Positions 9,680-17,643 of a DNA stretch of 64,000 nucleotides are shown one piece after another. This DNA comes from Sulfitobacter marinus. GTDB taxonomy: Bacteria > Pseudomonadota > Alphaproteobacteria > Rhodobacterales > Rhodobacteraceae. Below the pieces are notes generated by a model. It saw only the letters and a program-made list of their open reading frames with translations. It had not been told where the DNA came from and did not search any database. The translations under genes were made by a program, and so were the position numbers. How positions within the stretch are numbered: the stretch's first letter is position 1; every line of letters starts with the position of its first letter. Location: positions 1 through 64,000 of the forward strand of contig NZ_FPAJ01000007.1 of the NCBI RefSeq assembly GCF_900116285.1. The letters run 5' to 3'.

Positions 9680-10087
9680 CTAGCGGATGACATGAACCGC
9701 GCATTTTGCGTGGCGCACCACGTAATGTGCGACCGATCCCAGCAAAATGTCCGAGATATTCGGCCGGTGAGACGCGATAACGATGCAATCAGAATTGTTT
9801 TGTTCAGCCCATTTCAGGATTTGCGTACCGGGGCGGCCCTCGGTGATGGCGGCATGACAATTGGGCAATGTCTTGCTCAGCTCGTCCAGTTTGCTGCGCA
9901 ATGTTTTGCGTGCCTCGACGACAAAATCGTTCGGAACATATTCAGACACATATACCGGGATATCTTCGAGAACGTGCAGCAAGGTGAAATGCGCCCCTTC
10001 ATCTGCCAGCGCACGCGCCGCCTCGAACGCAGCTTTGTTTTTCTCGGGGTGGTCCAGTATGACGGGTATCACGATATTCTTGTACAT
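9680..10087 (-). CDS. Universal stress protein (UspA family)
   Basis: This 135-residue single-domain UspA-fold protein begins with the usual MYKNIVIPVILD strand. The C-terminal nucleotide-binding loop is present in the form ASHRPNISDILLGSVAHYVV, followed by the final strand CAVHVIR. Such proteins bind ATP or sit as dimers and help survival under energy stress. It lies between ccoN and fnrL with its own perfect FnrL box upstream (10142-10155), so it is probably part of the anaerobic response. Confidence 0.9.
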   Translation of the reverse strand: MYKNIVIPVILDHPEKNKAAFEAARALADEGAHFTLLHVLEDIPVYVSEYVPNDFVVEARKTLRSKLDELSKTLPNCHAAITEGRPGTQILKWAEQNNSDCIVIASHRPNISDILLGSVAHYVVRHAKCAVHVIR

Positions 10088-10141
10088 CTGTTAGTCTCCT
10101 CTTGGTTGAAAACACGTAATCAGGTCACGGCACGGGCCGTT

Positions 10142-10155
10142 TTGATACAAATCAA
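10142..10155 (-). promoter_or_regulatory. FnrL box of the universal stress protein gene
   Basis: This is a perfect TTGAT-ACAA-ATCAA site centred 61 bases before the uspA-like start (10087), and 33 bases after the fnrL stop in the direction of transcription. At class II spacing a start site near 10107 is expected. The -10 there (TTACGT, or TACGTG one base over) is weaker than at the two cco promoters. Confidence 0.88.
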
Positions 10156-10187
10156 GTCACACTATAGGCAGGCCTGCGCAGGGCGGC

Positions 10188-10922
10188 TTACACCAGCACG
10201 CCGCCATCTGAATCGTCGCCCGTCGCAAGCTGAAGCGCTGGAAAATCAATGACTTCAAAATGTCGCCGGTCCGAAAAGCGCAGGATGCCGTTTTTCTTCA
10301 TGATGCCCAGCTGGCGGCTGACCGTTTCAAGGGTCAGACCCAGATAATTGGCGATTTGTTCCTGTGTCAGCGGCAAGGACAGCGCCTGCCCCGGCAGGTC
10401 TGTTCCTGCGATATGCTGGCGTTGCACCAGCATCTGAACGAAGGTCGCGATCTTTTCGCGGGCGGTTTTCCGCCCCAGCAGCAGCATCCATTCGCGCGCC
10501 ACGTCCAGTTCATCCAGGGCCATTTCGACCAGACGCTGCGCGACATGTGGCGTAGAGGCGATTAGTGCTTCAAAAGGTTTGATCTGAAAACAGCACAGTG
10601 TCACATCCGTGACGGCAACCACATCGAATTCAATCTCGCTCCGGCCGGGCCGTCCGATAAAATCTGATGGCAGCAGCAGTCCGACCATTTGGGTGCGACC
10701 GTCCTCCAAGGTTTTGCTAAGGGTGGCAACGCCGTGCACCAAGGATCCCACATAGGTCAATTTATCTGCGCGCCACAAAATAGGCTCGCCCGCCTTGAAG
10801 GTTTTATAGCTCTTGAGCTGTTCCAACACATCCAGTTCATCGCCGGTACAATATGCACAGACCGCCCGGTGCCGGATCGGACAGTCGGTGCAGGTCACGC
10901 GCGCGCTTAGCTCAATGGTCAT
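10188..10922 (-). CDS. fnrL: Oxygen-sensing transcriptional regulator FnrL (Crp/Fnr family)
   Basis: This 244-residue Crp/Fnr regulator carries cysteines for a 4Fe-4S cluster at residues 11, 14, 22 and 25, and a CC pair at 110-111. A cNMP-like fold follows, and then a helix-turn-helix with LTLETVSRQL. The E-S-R residues of this recognition helix are those that read TTGAT. This matches the four TTGAT-N4-ATCAA boxes in the window. The start is set by homology to FnrL N-termini. A perfect FnrL box begins only two bases before the ATG, where the ribosome binding site should be, and no Shine-Dalgarno is visible. That points to self-repression and perhaps leaderless translation. Confidence 0.95.
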   Translation of the reverse strand: MTIELSARVTCTDCPIRHRAVCAYCTGDELDVLEQLKSYKTFKAGEPILWRADKLTYVGSLVHGVATLSKTLEDGRTQMVGLLLPSDFIGRPGRSEIEFDVVAVTDVTLCCFQIKPFEALIASTPHVAQRLVEMALDELDVAREWMLLLGRKTAREKIATFVQMLVQRQHIAGTDLPGQALSLPLTQEQIANYLGLTLETVSRQLGIMKKNGILRFSDRRHFEVIDFPALQLATGDDSDGGVLV

Positions 10923-10924
10923 GT

Positions 10925-10938
10925 TTGATCTAAATCAA
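10925..10938. promoter_or_regulatory. FnrL box between fnrL and hemN
   Basis: This perfect TTGAT-CTAA-ATCAA site lies in the 35 bases between the divergent fnrL and hemN starts. Its edge is two bases from the fnrL ATG and 19 bases from the first hemN ATG (10958). Class II geometry would put the hemN start site near 10973, which is exactly the second in-frame ATG, and the sequence at the expected -10 (CAAGCT) is poor. The mode of action is therefore unclear. Confidence 0.88.
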
Positions 10939-10957
10939 GGAAAAATGGCCTTAGTAG

Positions 10958-12328
10958 ATGCAAGCTACAGTCATGACAGATTTTAAGCAACTCAGCCGCT
11001 ATGGCATTCTGGATGCCAAAGTGCCGCGCTACACCAGTTATCCGCCCGCCAATCACTTTAACGCTCAGGTCGGAAACGCCGAGCAATCCGACTGGCTGCG
11101 CGCTGTGCCCGAAGGTGCCAGCGTTTCGCTTTATGTGCATATTCCGTTTTGCAAACGTCTGTGTTGGTTCTGTGCCTGCCGGACCCAGGGGACATCCACG
11201 CTTCGCCCGGTGGAATCATATGTAGAAACCCTTTTGCGGGAAATCGATTTGGTGCGGGCACGTCTGCCCCAAGACGTGAAACTGTCGCGGCTGCATCTTG
11301 GCGGGGGCACCCCCACGATATTGTCATCCGCACTGATGGCGTTGCTGCTGGATAAAATCTTTGCGAATTTCGAAAAGGGTGCCAGTTTTGAATTTTCGGT
11401 CGAGATCGACCCGACCGAGGCATCGCCCGCGTTGCTGGATACATTGATCATCTATGGCATGAACCGCGCCAGTATCGGTGTGCAGGATTTCGACCCGCGT
11501 GTGCAAGCTGCTATCGGGCGGATGCAATCGTTTCAGCAGACATCCGATGTGGTGCATCATCTAAGGTCTGGCGATCTGGACAGTTTGAACATGGATTTGC
11601 TGTACGGGTTGCCCCTTCAAACGCCGCAAAGCCTAAGCCAAACCTTGCAAGAAGTGATGTCTTTGCAGCCCGACCGCTTGGCGCTGTACGGCTATGCGCA
11701 TGTGCCTTGGATGTCGAAGCGGCAGGTGCTGATCGACGAGGCTGCTCTGCCTGATCCGAAAATGCGCTATGACCTGTCCGAGATCGCACGGGTCTTGTTG
11801 ACGTCGGACGGGTTTGAACAGATCGGGTTTGACCATTTCGCGCGCCCGGGTGACGGGCTCGCCACGGCCAAGGCAACGGGGCATCTGCGCCGCAATTTTC
11901 AAGGTTATACCGATGACACAGCCGAGGTTCTGATCGGGCTTGGGGCTTCGTCCATCTCGAAATTTCCGCAAGGCTACAGCCAGAACGAATCTGCTACGGC
12001 CAAATATGTCGCGGCGGTCGAGGGGCAGACCCTTGCCGGGGCGCGGGGCTATGTGCTGTCAGACGCAGATCGTTGGGTCGCCTTGGCGATCGAGCAGCTG
12101 ATGTGTGGGTTTCAGGTTGATATCGCGCAGTTGCAGGCCGATTTCCCGGCGTATGGACCGGCCATATCAACGGCCTTTGCGCAGCTTGCATCGGCATACC
12201 CGCTGGGCGTCGCCCTAACCGGGGACCGCCTGTCCGTAAATCCGGGGTTCGAGCCGCTGGTACGCATCTTTGCGGGCCAACTGGACGTCTTTCAGGCACC
12301 TCAAACGTCACATAGCAGCGCAATCTGA
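10958..12328 (+). CDS. hemN: Oxygen-independent coproporphyrinogen III oxidase HemN
   Basis: This 456-residue radical SAM enzyme decarboxylates coproporphyrinogen III to protoporphyrinogen IX without oxygen. The cluster motif C-x3-C-x2-C is at residues 65, 69 and 72 (PFCKRLCWFCAC), followed by HLGGGTPT and the C-terminal HemN domain. The length fits true HemN rather than HemW. Two ATGs are possible: 10958, or 10973 (MTDFKQLSRYG), which resembles typical HemN N-termini. It complements the oxygen-dependent hemF at 49868 and is expected to be active under low oxygen through the FnrL box upstream. Its stop lies two bases from the stop of the convergent acetamidase gene. Confidence 0.95.
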   Translation: MQATVMTDFKQLSRYGILDAKVPRYTSYPPANHFNAQVGNAEQSDWLRAVPEGASVSLYVHIPFCKRLCWFCACRTQGTSTLRPVESYVETLLREIDLVRARLPQDVKLSRLHLGGGTPTILSSALMALLLDKIFANFEKGASFEFSVEIDPTEASPALLDTLIIYGMNRASIGVQDFDPRVQAAIGRMQSFQQTSDVVHHLRSGDLDSLNMDLLYGLPLQTPQSLSQTLQEVMSLQPDRLALYGYAHVPWMSKRQVLIDEAALPDPKMRYDLSEIARVLLTSDGFEQIGFDHFARPGDGLATAKATGHLRRNFQGYTDDTAEVLIGLGASSISKFPQGYSQNESATAKYVAAVEGQTLAGARGYVLSDADRWVALAIEQLMCGFQVDIAQLQADFPAYGPAISTAFAQLASAYPLGVALTGDRLSVNPGFEPLVRIFAGQLDVFQAPQTSHSSAI

Positions 12329-12330
12329 TC

Positions 12331-13287
12331 TCAGCCGGCGGCGAGCAACGATTTACGCAATCGACCATGCACGCCTTTTTCTTGGTTCACCGATTGCGTC
12401 ACTGCAAAGTCTGCGGCCAGAGAACACAGCTGGTAGGCTTGGGTTTCGCTGATATCAACGCGTTCTCGGATCATCGTGATCATTTCGCGCAGCGCTATTT
12501 GCAACGCCGTATCCAGGCTGGCGTGAAACCCCATCGAAATAATTTCTGTCGCTGTTTCGGCCCGAGGCAGGGCCATCCGCGCGCCCGCAGCTTTGAGCAC
12601 CTCAAAGCGGAACGTTCCCGTCAAAGCAGTCTCTAACGCGGTGATACAGACCTCTCCGTCGCCTTGGCAGCCATGCCCGTCACCGCAGGAAAACAGCGCG
12701 CCTTTTGTGTGGACCGGCAGATATAGCGTCGCCCCTTCGGTTAGTAATTTCAGATCCATGTTGCCGCCATGCAGGCGCGGCTGGATCGATGTGACCTCGC
12801 CCCACTGGGCAGGCGGGGCGACCCCCATCACGCCAAAGAACGGGTTCAGTGGTAGTATGGCACCCCATGGCAGGCGCGCTGTTTTTGCGGCAATATCAAT
12901 CGGGATATGGGTAATGGTTTCGGTCGAGACGGGAAATTCGCCCGGCAGGGTGCCCGCAGCAGGGCGCACAACATTGAACCCCCAATCCGCGCCAAGGTCG
13001 ATTTTCTCGATGTTGATTTTCAACACGTCGCCGGGCATCGCGCCCTCTATGGCGATGGGGCCGGTCAGCAGATGCGCCTGCCCCGGAATATCGGCCTCCA
13101 AGATGGCGTGCTGTTCTGGCGCAACCGTCATGCCTGAATCAGGCGGCGGCAGAACCGTGGCACGTCCGGAAAATGTCTGGATGGTGGCGCGGTCCCCATC
13201 CGCGATGGTCAAAACCGGAGGATGCTCGGACCAGAACCGCCCCCAATGCACAGTTTCAGGGGTGGCCAGCAGGGAATGATCGGACAT
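12331..13287 (-). CDS. Acetamidase/formamidase family protein
   Basis: This 318-residue protein of the FmdA/AmdA family hydrolyses short amides to acid and ammonia. Typical segments are present: the N-terminal VHWGRFWSEHPPVLTIADGD, GAMPGDVLKINI, the central NPFFGVMGVAP, RLHGGNMDLK and GDGHGCQGDGEVC. There is no signal peptide, so it is cytoplasmic. It stands alone and convergent with hemN, with no amide transporter next to it. The true substrate (formamide, acetamide or another amide) is not resolved. Confidence 0.9.
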   Translation of the reverse strand: MSDHSLLATPETVHWGRFWSEHPPVLTIADGDRATIQTFSGRATVLPPPDSGMTVAPEQHAILEADIPGQAHLLTGPIAIEGAMPGDVLKINIEKIDLGADWGFNVVRPAAGTLPGEFPVSTETITHIPIDIAAKTARLPWGAILPLNPFFGVMGVAPPAQWGEVTSIQPRLHGGNMDLKLLTEGATLYLPVHTKGALFSCGDGHGCQGDGEVCITALETALTGTFRFEVLKAAGARMALPRAETATEIISMGFHASLDTALQIALREMITMIRERVDISETQAYQLCSLAADFAVTQSVNQEKGVHGRLRKSLLAAG

Positions 13288-13314
13288 TTTTGAATTCCAA
13301 AGGGACAGGCGGGA

Positions 13315-13929
13315 TTAAAACAGGCCAGCCTCACGGGCGATCAACGCCGCTTGGGTGCGGTTGGCCGCCCCGATTTTACGATAGAGCGTCTTCATATGCA
13401 GTTTGACAGTCGGCTCGGTAATGTCCAGATCGCGGGCGATTTCCTTGTTCGATTTCGCCTCGGTCAGGCCTTTGAGAACCTGTAATTCGCGCGGTGACAG
13501 TTTTTCGGCCAGGGGGTGTTCTGGCTTGTCGTCCAGCGCGGTCATGAAATCGATGGGGGCGTATTGTTCGCCCATGGCCATGAATTTGACCGCGTTGATC
13601 ATTGATTTGGCTGGCAGGGTTTTAGGCACGAAACCAGCGGCTCCGGCCTCAAGCGCGTTTTCGGCGATTTCGCGGGTGGCCTCGCCCGACAGCAGCGCCA
13701 CGCGTTGTCCGCCCTTCATGTCCAAGGTGACCCGTAACCCTTCAAGGCCGTTCATGCCGGGCATATTCAAATCCAGGAGCACAAGATCAAAGCTGTCCTC
13801 TGCGTTGATCAACTGGTGCGCTTCGCCAAGATTTGCGGCCTGATGCACTGTAATGTCGCCCTGCGCCTCAAGAAACATAACCAATGTATCGCGAAGCAGG
13901 TCATGATCGTCGGCGATAAGTACGCGCAT
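13315..13929 (-). CDS. NarL/LuxR-type response regulator
   Basis: This 204-residue regulator has an N-terminal receiver domain with the acidic pair D7-D8, phospho-acceptor D53 in LLDLNMPG, and a conserved K in VPKTLP. A LuxR-type helix-turn-helix (LSPRELQVLKGLTEAKSNKEIARDLDITEPTVKLHM) occupies about residues 140-200. It is transcribed away from a cluster that encodes a SUOX-fold protein and a hybrid kinase ending in an HPt domain, which makes it the natural phosphorelay output. NarL-type dimers bind short palindromes. The pair at 14175 and 17454 are candidate targets. Confidence 0.92.
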   Translation of the reverse strand: MRVLIADDHDLLRDTLVMFLEAQGDITVHQAANLGEAHQLINAEDSFDLVLLDLNMPGMNGLEGLRVTLDMKGGQRVALLSGEATREIAENALEAGAAGFVPKTLPAKSMINAVKFMAMGEQYAPIDFMTALDDKPEHPLAEKLSPRELQVLKGLTEAKSNKEIARDLDITEPTVKLHMKTLYRKIGAANRTQAALIAREAGLF

Positions 13930-14172
13930 TCGGGTCTCCTAGGCTGTTCCTACACGTTAACCGAGATTGCTCGCATTGCACCATCTAAATATGGCTTTAT
14001 GGCGGCGCGGCCAACGGAGCGTCGGGATAGGTTAAGCATCATTGGGATATCATGCGCGGCCCGTCCGGCCAAACGAGCCCCCCGTGACAGGCGGGAATGC
14101 GCCCGGGCAAGGCCCTATTGCAGGGCAAAAACTGTTGCGGGCCGGCGGGTATGATACGCAGAGCGCCGCTGA

Positions 14173-14190
14173 CCTATCCGAACGGATAGG
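14173..14190. promoter_or_regulatory. Perfect 18-base palindrome before the SUOX-fold gene
   Basis: The sequence is CCTATCCG-AA-CGGATAGG, with 8-base arms and a 2-base centre, 76 bases before the ATG at 14267. The inner 14 bases (TATCCGAACGGATA, 14175-14188) differ from the palindrome at 17454-17467 only at the two symmetric positions next to the centre. The rest of the 337-base gap from 13930 to 14266, between the divergent regulator and this gene, holds no other gene or clear signal. Confidence 0.7.
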
Positions 14191-14266
14191 TGTGTATCCC
14201 TATGCTCAGTCGTATGTCGGGGGATCTTGTGCTATTCGGCGGGCAGTCAGAAATAGGGTTTGCGCT

Positions 14267-14773
14267 ATGTTTTCACCACTTTTCAAGGCCGTGATCTTTT
14301 TAATGATTTCTATCATTCCAGTTCGGGCTGACGATCTTGGAGTGGCACGTGGCGAAATACTCCTGACTGTTTCGGGTGCCATCGAAACGACAAACGCGGA
14401 TGGTATGGTACAGTTCGATCTGGAAATGCTTGAAGCGCTTGACGCCACGGTGATCAATACGTCGACCATCTGGACCGATGGCACCCAATCCTTTCAAGGT
14501 GTGTCGCTAGACGTGCTGGTTGACCGCTTGGGTATCAGCGCCAGCAAGCTGCGCGCCACGGCAATCAACGACTACGCCGTCGATATCCCGATCTCGGATG
14601 CGGTGTCGGGGGGGCCAATCATCGCGTATCGGCTGAACGGCGACACATTGTCCGTGCGCGACAAAGGCCCGCTTTGGATTGTGTACCCCTACGATTCTGA
14701 TGCATCATATCGCAGCGAAGTGATCTATTCGCGCAGCATCTGGCAACTCGACCGGATCGTCGTATTAGACTAA
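14267..14773 (+). CDS. Secreted molybdopterin-binding (SUOX) fold protein without cofactor cysteine
   Basis: This 168-residue protein starts with a signal peptide (about residues 1-21, ending VRADD). The body resembles the oxidoreductase molybdopterin-binding domain: ILLTVSGAI, FDLEMLEALD, WTDGTQSFQGVSLDVLVDRLG, ATAINDYAVDIPISD, DKGPLWIVYPY and a C-terminal SIWQLDRIVV. The protein contains no cysteine, so the residue that ligates molybdenum in true SUOX-family enzymes is absent and catalysis by Moco is unlikely. The start at 14267 follows AGGG at a usable distance, and the frame is open further upstream without a better start. It ends 26 bases before the hybrid kinase, suggesting a sensory partner role (inference). 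Confidence 0.8.
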   Translation: MFSPLFKAVIFLMISIIPVRADDLGVARGEILLTVSGAIETTNADGMVQFDLEMLEALDATVINTSTIWTDGTQSFQGVSLDVLVDRLGISASKLRATAINDYAVDIPISDAVSGGPIIAYRLNGDTLSVRDKGPLWIVYPYDSDASYRSEVIYSRSIWQLDRIVVLD

Positions 14774-14799
14774 AATGACGGGGCATGTAGTCCCTTCGG

Positions 14800-17391
14800 G
14801 TGCCGCCGACCACAGGAGGCAAGCCTATATTACGTTTGGCAAAGACATCTTTACGCCTTCGGCTGGTGCTTTCAGTACTGCTGGGGGCGATTGGCATTGT
14901 TTCTATCATATTTCTCGCCATCCACGTCGCGCGTGATCTTAGGCTGCTGAACTCCGCCAGTTCCGACAACGTGCAATGGACGTTGTCGCAAGCCGAGGTG
15001 GAATTCGTTGAATTTCAACTGCATCTCGCGACGCTGGACGCAGCCGACCCTGCCGATATCAAAATGCTCCGGCGCGATTTTGATATCTTTTACAGCCGCA
15101 TTCGAACACTTTCGCAATCATCGCTCTATGCTGATCTGCGCAAACAGTTCGAATTTTTTGATAGCCTGACAAATGTCGAACGGTTTCTGGATCAAACGGT
15201 TGATGAGATCGATGCCGATGATGCGGGCCTGGTTGCGGCCTTGCCTGATATGCGCGAACGAGCCGATGACATACGCAAAAGCGTGCGCCGGATGTCGAAT
15301 TCTGGGCTAAACTTCTTTGCCCGCGATTCAGACCTACGTCGCAACAGCGTCGCCGTTACGCTGATGCAAATGGCGTTTGGCGTTACTGCCCTGCTTGTGG
15401 CGTTGCTATTGCTATCCCTCTATCTGGGGGTGTTGAACCGCCAGAATATCCGCCGCCGGTCCGAGGTGATCGAGGCCAGCAAACGGATGAAGGTGGTCAC
15501 CAGCACCGCATTGGACGCCGTGATTGTGGCAAATGCGGAAGGTTATATACTGGATTTCAACACTGCCGCCGAACAGATTTTCGGATACACTGCACAAGAG
15601 GCGCTGGGCAAAGAGCTGGGCACCATGATCGTGCCGGATCAGTATCGCGAAGCCCACGAGGCCGGTATGCAACGCATGCGCGACCAAGGCGAAAGACGCG
15701 TCGTTGGCAAGGGCCGGATCAAGCTTGAGGCCAAGCGCAAGTCCGGCGATAGCTTTCCTGTGGAACTGGCCGTTCAATCGGCCACCACCAGCGAGGGCGA
15801 GATTTACATCGCTTTCCTGCGCGATATTTCCACACAGGTCGAGGCAGAGCGCGAATTGGTGATGGCCCGCGACAGGGCGATGGCGGGCGAGAAGGCCAAG
15901 ACTGATTTTCTGGCAACGATGAGCCATGAAATACGCACGCCTTTGAACGGGCTATTGGGCAATCTGACCTTGCTGTCCGAAACCAAGCTTAGCGCGAAAC
16001 AGTCGCGTTACATCAAGAATATGGATACCTCGGGCAAACTGCTGATGAGCCATATTTCAGATGTGCTGGACATCACGAAATACGACGCGGGTAAGCTGCG
16101 TTTGCGCCCCATCGAGATGGACATCAGCTTGCTTTTGCAAGACATCGTGGACAATCAAAGCGGTGCCGCCTCGGCCAACGGGACCACCTTGGAATGGAGC
16201 TGGATTACCGCCCCCGTAAACTGGATCCGCGCCGATCGTGATCGTATCCAGCATATTTTGATGAATGTGATCGGCAATGCGGTAAAGTTCACCCACGACG
16301 GGCAGGTTGTCATTCAGGTCGAAACAAACCAGCAAGCCGGCCAAGCGCCCGAACTGCAAATCACCATATCTGACAGCGGCATCGGCATGACAGAAGAGCT
16401 GCAAAAGCAGATATTCGATGATTTCATGACTGGGGACAGTTCTTATGATCGTGAGGTGGGGGGAACCGGGCTTGGGCTTGGTATTGCACAGCGTTTCGTC
16501 AAAGCTTTAGGCGGCAGGATCGATGTGGCCAGCAATGTCGGGCAGGGAAGCACCTTTAGCATCCGTTTCCCGATTGAACCCATCGACGCACCCGACCTGA
16601 AAATTGCGCAGCGCAAACCAGTGGCGCAGGCCAGCGGCTGCGCGATCCTTTTGGTCGAAGACAATGAGATCAACCGCGTCGTTGCCCGCGAAATGCTTAC
16701 CGCCGCGGGGCATCTTGTGACCGAGGCGCATAACGGATCCGAGGCTGTCGAAATTGCGCAGGACATCCGTTTCGATTTGATCTTGATGGATATCAGCATG
16801 CCAATCCTGGACGGGCGCGGTGCGACCCGAGCGATCCGCGCGGGGCAGGGGATGAGTGCTAACACGCCTATCGTCGCACTGACCGCAAACGCTATGGCAG
16901 AAGAGCAAGAGACGTTCTTGTCCGATGGCATGAATGACATTCTGACCAAGCCCTTGGTGCGCAAGGACCTGCTGACGGTCATCGCGAAATATGTTCAGTC
17001 GAACGAGGCCCAAGCAAATCCGCCCGAAACCGCCTCTGCACCCGTGGCCACCCGATATCTTGATGAATTGCGCGATACCCTCGGCGTGGATCAGCTACAG
17101 TCGCTGCTGGACCGTTACACCCAAGAGGTAGAGCGCACGATCTCTGCATTTTCTGACCCTGCGCAACGAAATTTGCCGGAAATCGCGGCTTTGGCGCATC
17201 GGTTGGCAGGGTCTTCTGCGTCGATGGGGGCGATGGAAATGCGCGCTGGGTTCCTTGCGATTGAAACGTCAGCCAAGGCTGATGATCAGGTGCGCACCGA
17301 TGAATGGATCGCTGGATTGCCAGCCATCTGGGCCCGAACGCGCCCCCTACTGCAAGCCGAACGCCGCACAGCACCACGCACCAGACAATAG
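14800..17391 (+). CDS. Tripartite hybrid sensor histidine kinase (PAS-HisKA-HATPase-REC-HPt)
   Basis: Numbered from the GTG at 14800 (863 residues), there is a membrane helix at about 20-44, a periplasmic helical region 45-180, a second helix about 186-212 and PAS about 230-345. The dimerisation/phospho-acceptor motif MSHEIRTPLNG has H376. The HATPase N-box is NVIGNAVKFTHDG, with the G-box near 555. The receiver has D664, and the HPt domain has H800 (ALAHRLAGSSASMG). This is a complete His-Asp-His relay. The start is uncertain: a perfect AGGAGG (14814-14819) is seven bases before an ATA codon at 14827, while GTG 14800 and TTG 14836 lack a well-placed site. It is probably co-transcribed with the SUOX-fold gene and signals to the regulator at 13315. 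Confidence 0.93.
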   Translation: MPPTTGGKPILRLAKTSLRLRLVLSVLLGAIGIVSIIFLAIHVARDLRLLNSASSDNVQWTLSQAEVEFVEFQLHLATLDAADPADIKMLRRDFDIFYSRIRTLSQSSLYADLRKQFEFFDSLTNVERFLDQTVDEIDADDAGLVAALPDMRERADDIRKSVRRMSNSGLNFFARDSDLRRNSVAVTLMQMAFGVTALLVALLLLSLYLGVLNRQNIRRRSEVIEASKRMKVVTSTALDAVIVANAEGYILDFNTAAEQIFGYTAQEALGKELGTMIVPDQYREAHEAGMQRMRDQGERRVVGKGRIKLEAKRKSGDSFPVELAVQSATTSEGEIYIAFLRDISTQVEAERELVMARDRAMAGEKAKTDFLATMSHEIRTPLNGLLGNLTLLSETKLSAKQSRYIKNMDTSGKLLMSHISDVLDITKYDAGKLRLRPIEMDISLLLQDIVDNQSGAASANGTTLEWSWITAPVNWIRADRDRIQHILMNVIGNAVKFTHDGQVVIQVETNQQAGQAPELQITISDSGIGMTEELQKQIFDDFMTGDSSYDREVGGTGLGLGIAQRFVKALGGRIDVASNVGQGSTFSIRFPIEPIDAPDLKIAQRKPVAQASGCAILLVEDNEINRVVAREMLTAAGHLVTEAHNGSEAVEIAQDIRFDLILMDISMPILDGRGATRAIRAGQGMSANTPIVALTANAMAEEQETFLSDGMNDILTKPLVRKDLLTVIAKYVQSNEAQANPPETASAPVATRYLDELRDTLGVDQLQSLLDRYTQEVERTISAFSDPAQRNLPEIAALAHRLAGSSASMGAMEMRAGFLAIETSAKADDQVRTDEWIAGLPAIWARTRPLLQAERRTAPRTRQ

Positions 17392-17453
17392 GGCACGCGC
17401 GACCTAAGCACATCTTTGAGTAACCAGTTAGACAGCATTCGGCTGGGCCACCG

Positions 17454-17467
17454 TATCCTAAAGGATA
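17454..17467. promoter_or_regulatory. 14-base palindrome before the glycosyltransferase
   Basis: TATCCT-AA-AGGATA is nearly the same as TATCCG-AA-CGGATA at 14175-14188. It lies 173 bases before the glycosyltransferase ATG, in the 248-base gap after the kinase. It is a candidate shared operator for the NarL-type regulator at 13315. Confidence 0.6.
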
Positions 17468-17568
17468 GGGGGGCAAGGCGATCGCGCCGCCGTCCTCTCC
17501 GGCGGCGTCTGGGACGCCGATCATGCCGTCCGCTAGGAAGGGGTCAATTATTTGATTGGACCCTACTC

Positions 17569-17643
17569 ATGCTCAAAACGCCCAACGACATACCGCTCGA
17601 CACCGCGGCTGTACCTGCCCTGCGCGACAGGCTTTCGTCATGA
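17569..17643 (+). CDS. Possible 24-residue leader peptide coupled to the glycosyltransferase
   Basis: A short frame begins with ATG at 17569 and ends in TGA overlapping the ATG of the next gene (ATGA at 17640). The peptide includes the stretch DIPLDTAAVPALRDRL. No ribosome binding site stands out, and the same frame is open further upstream, so it could be the tail of nothing real. It is listed because the ATGA junction is typical of translational coupling. No function is proposed. Confidence 0.3.
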   Translation: MLKTPNDIPLDTAAVPALRDRLSS

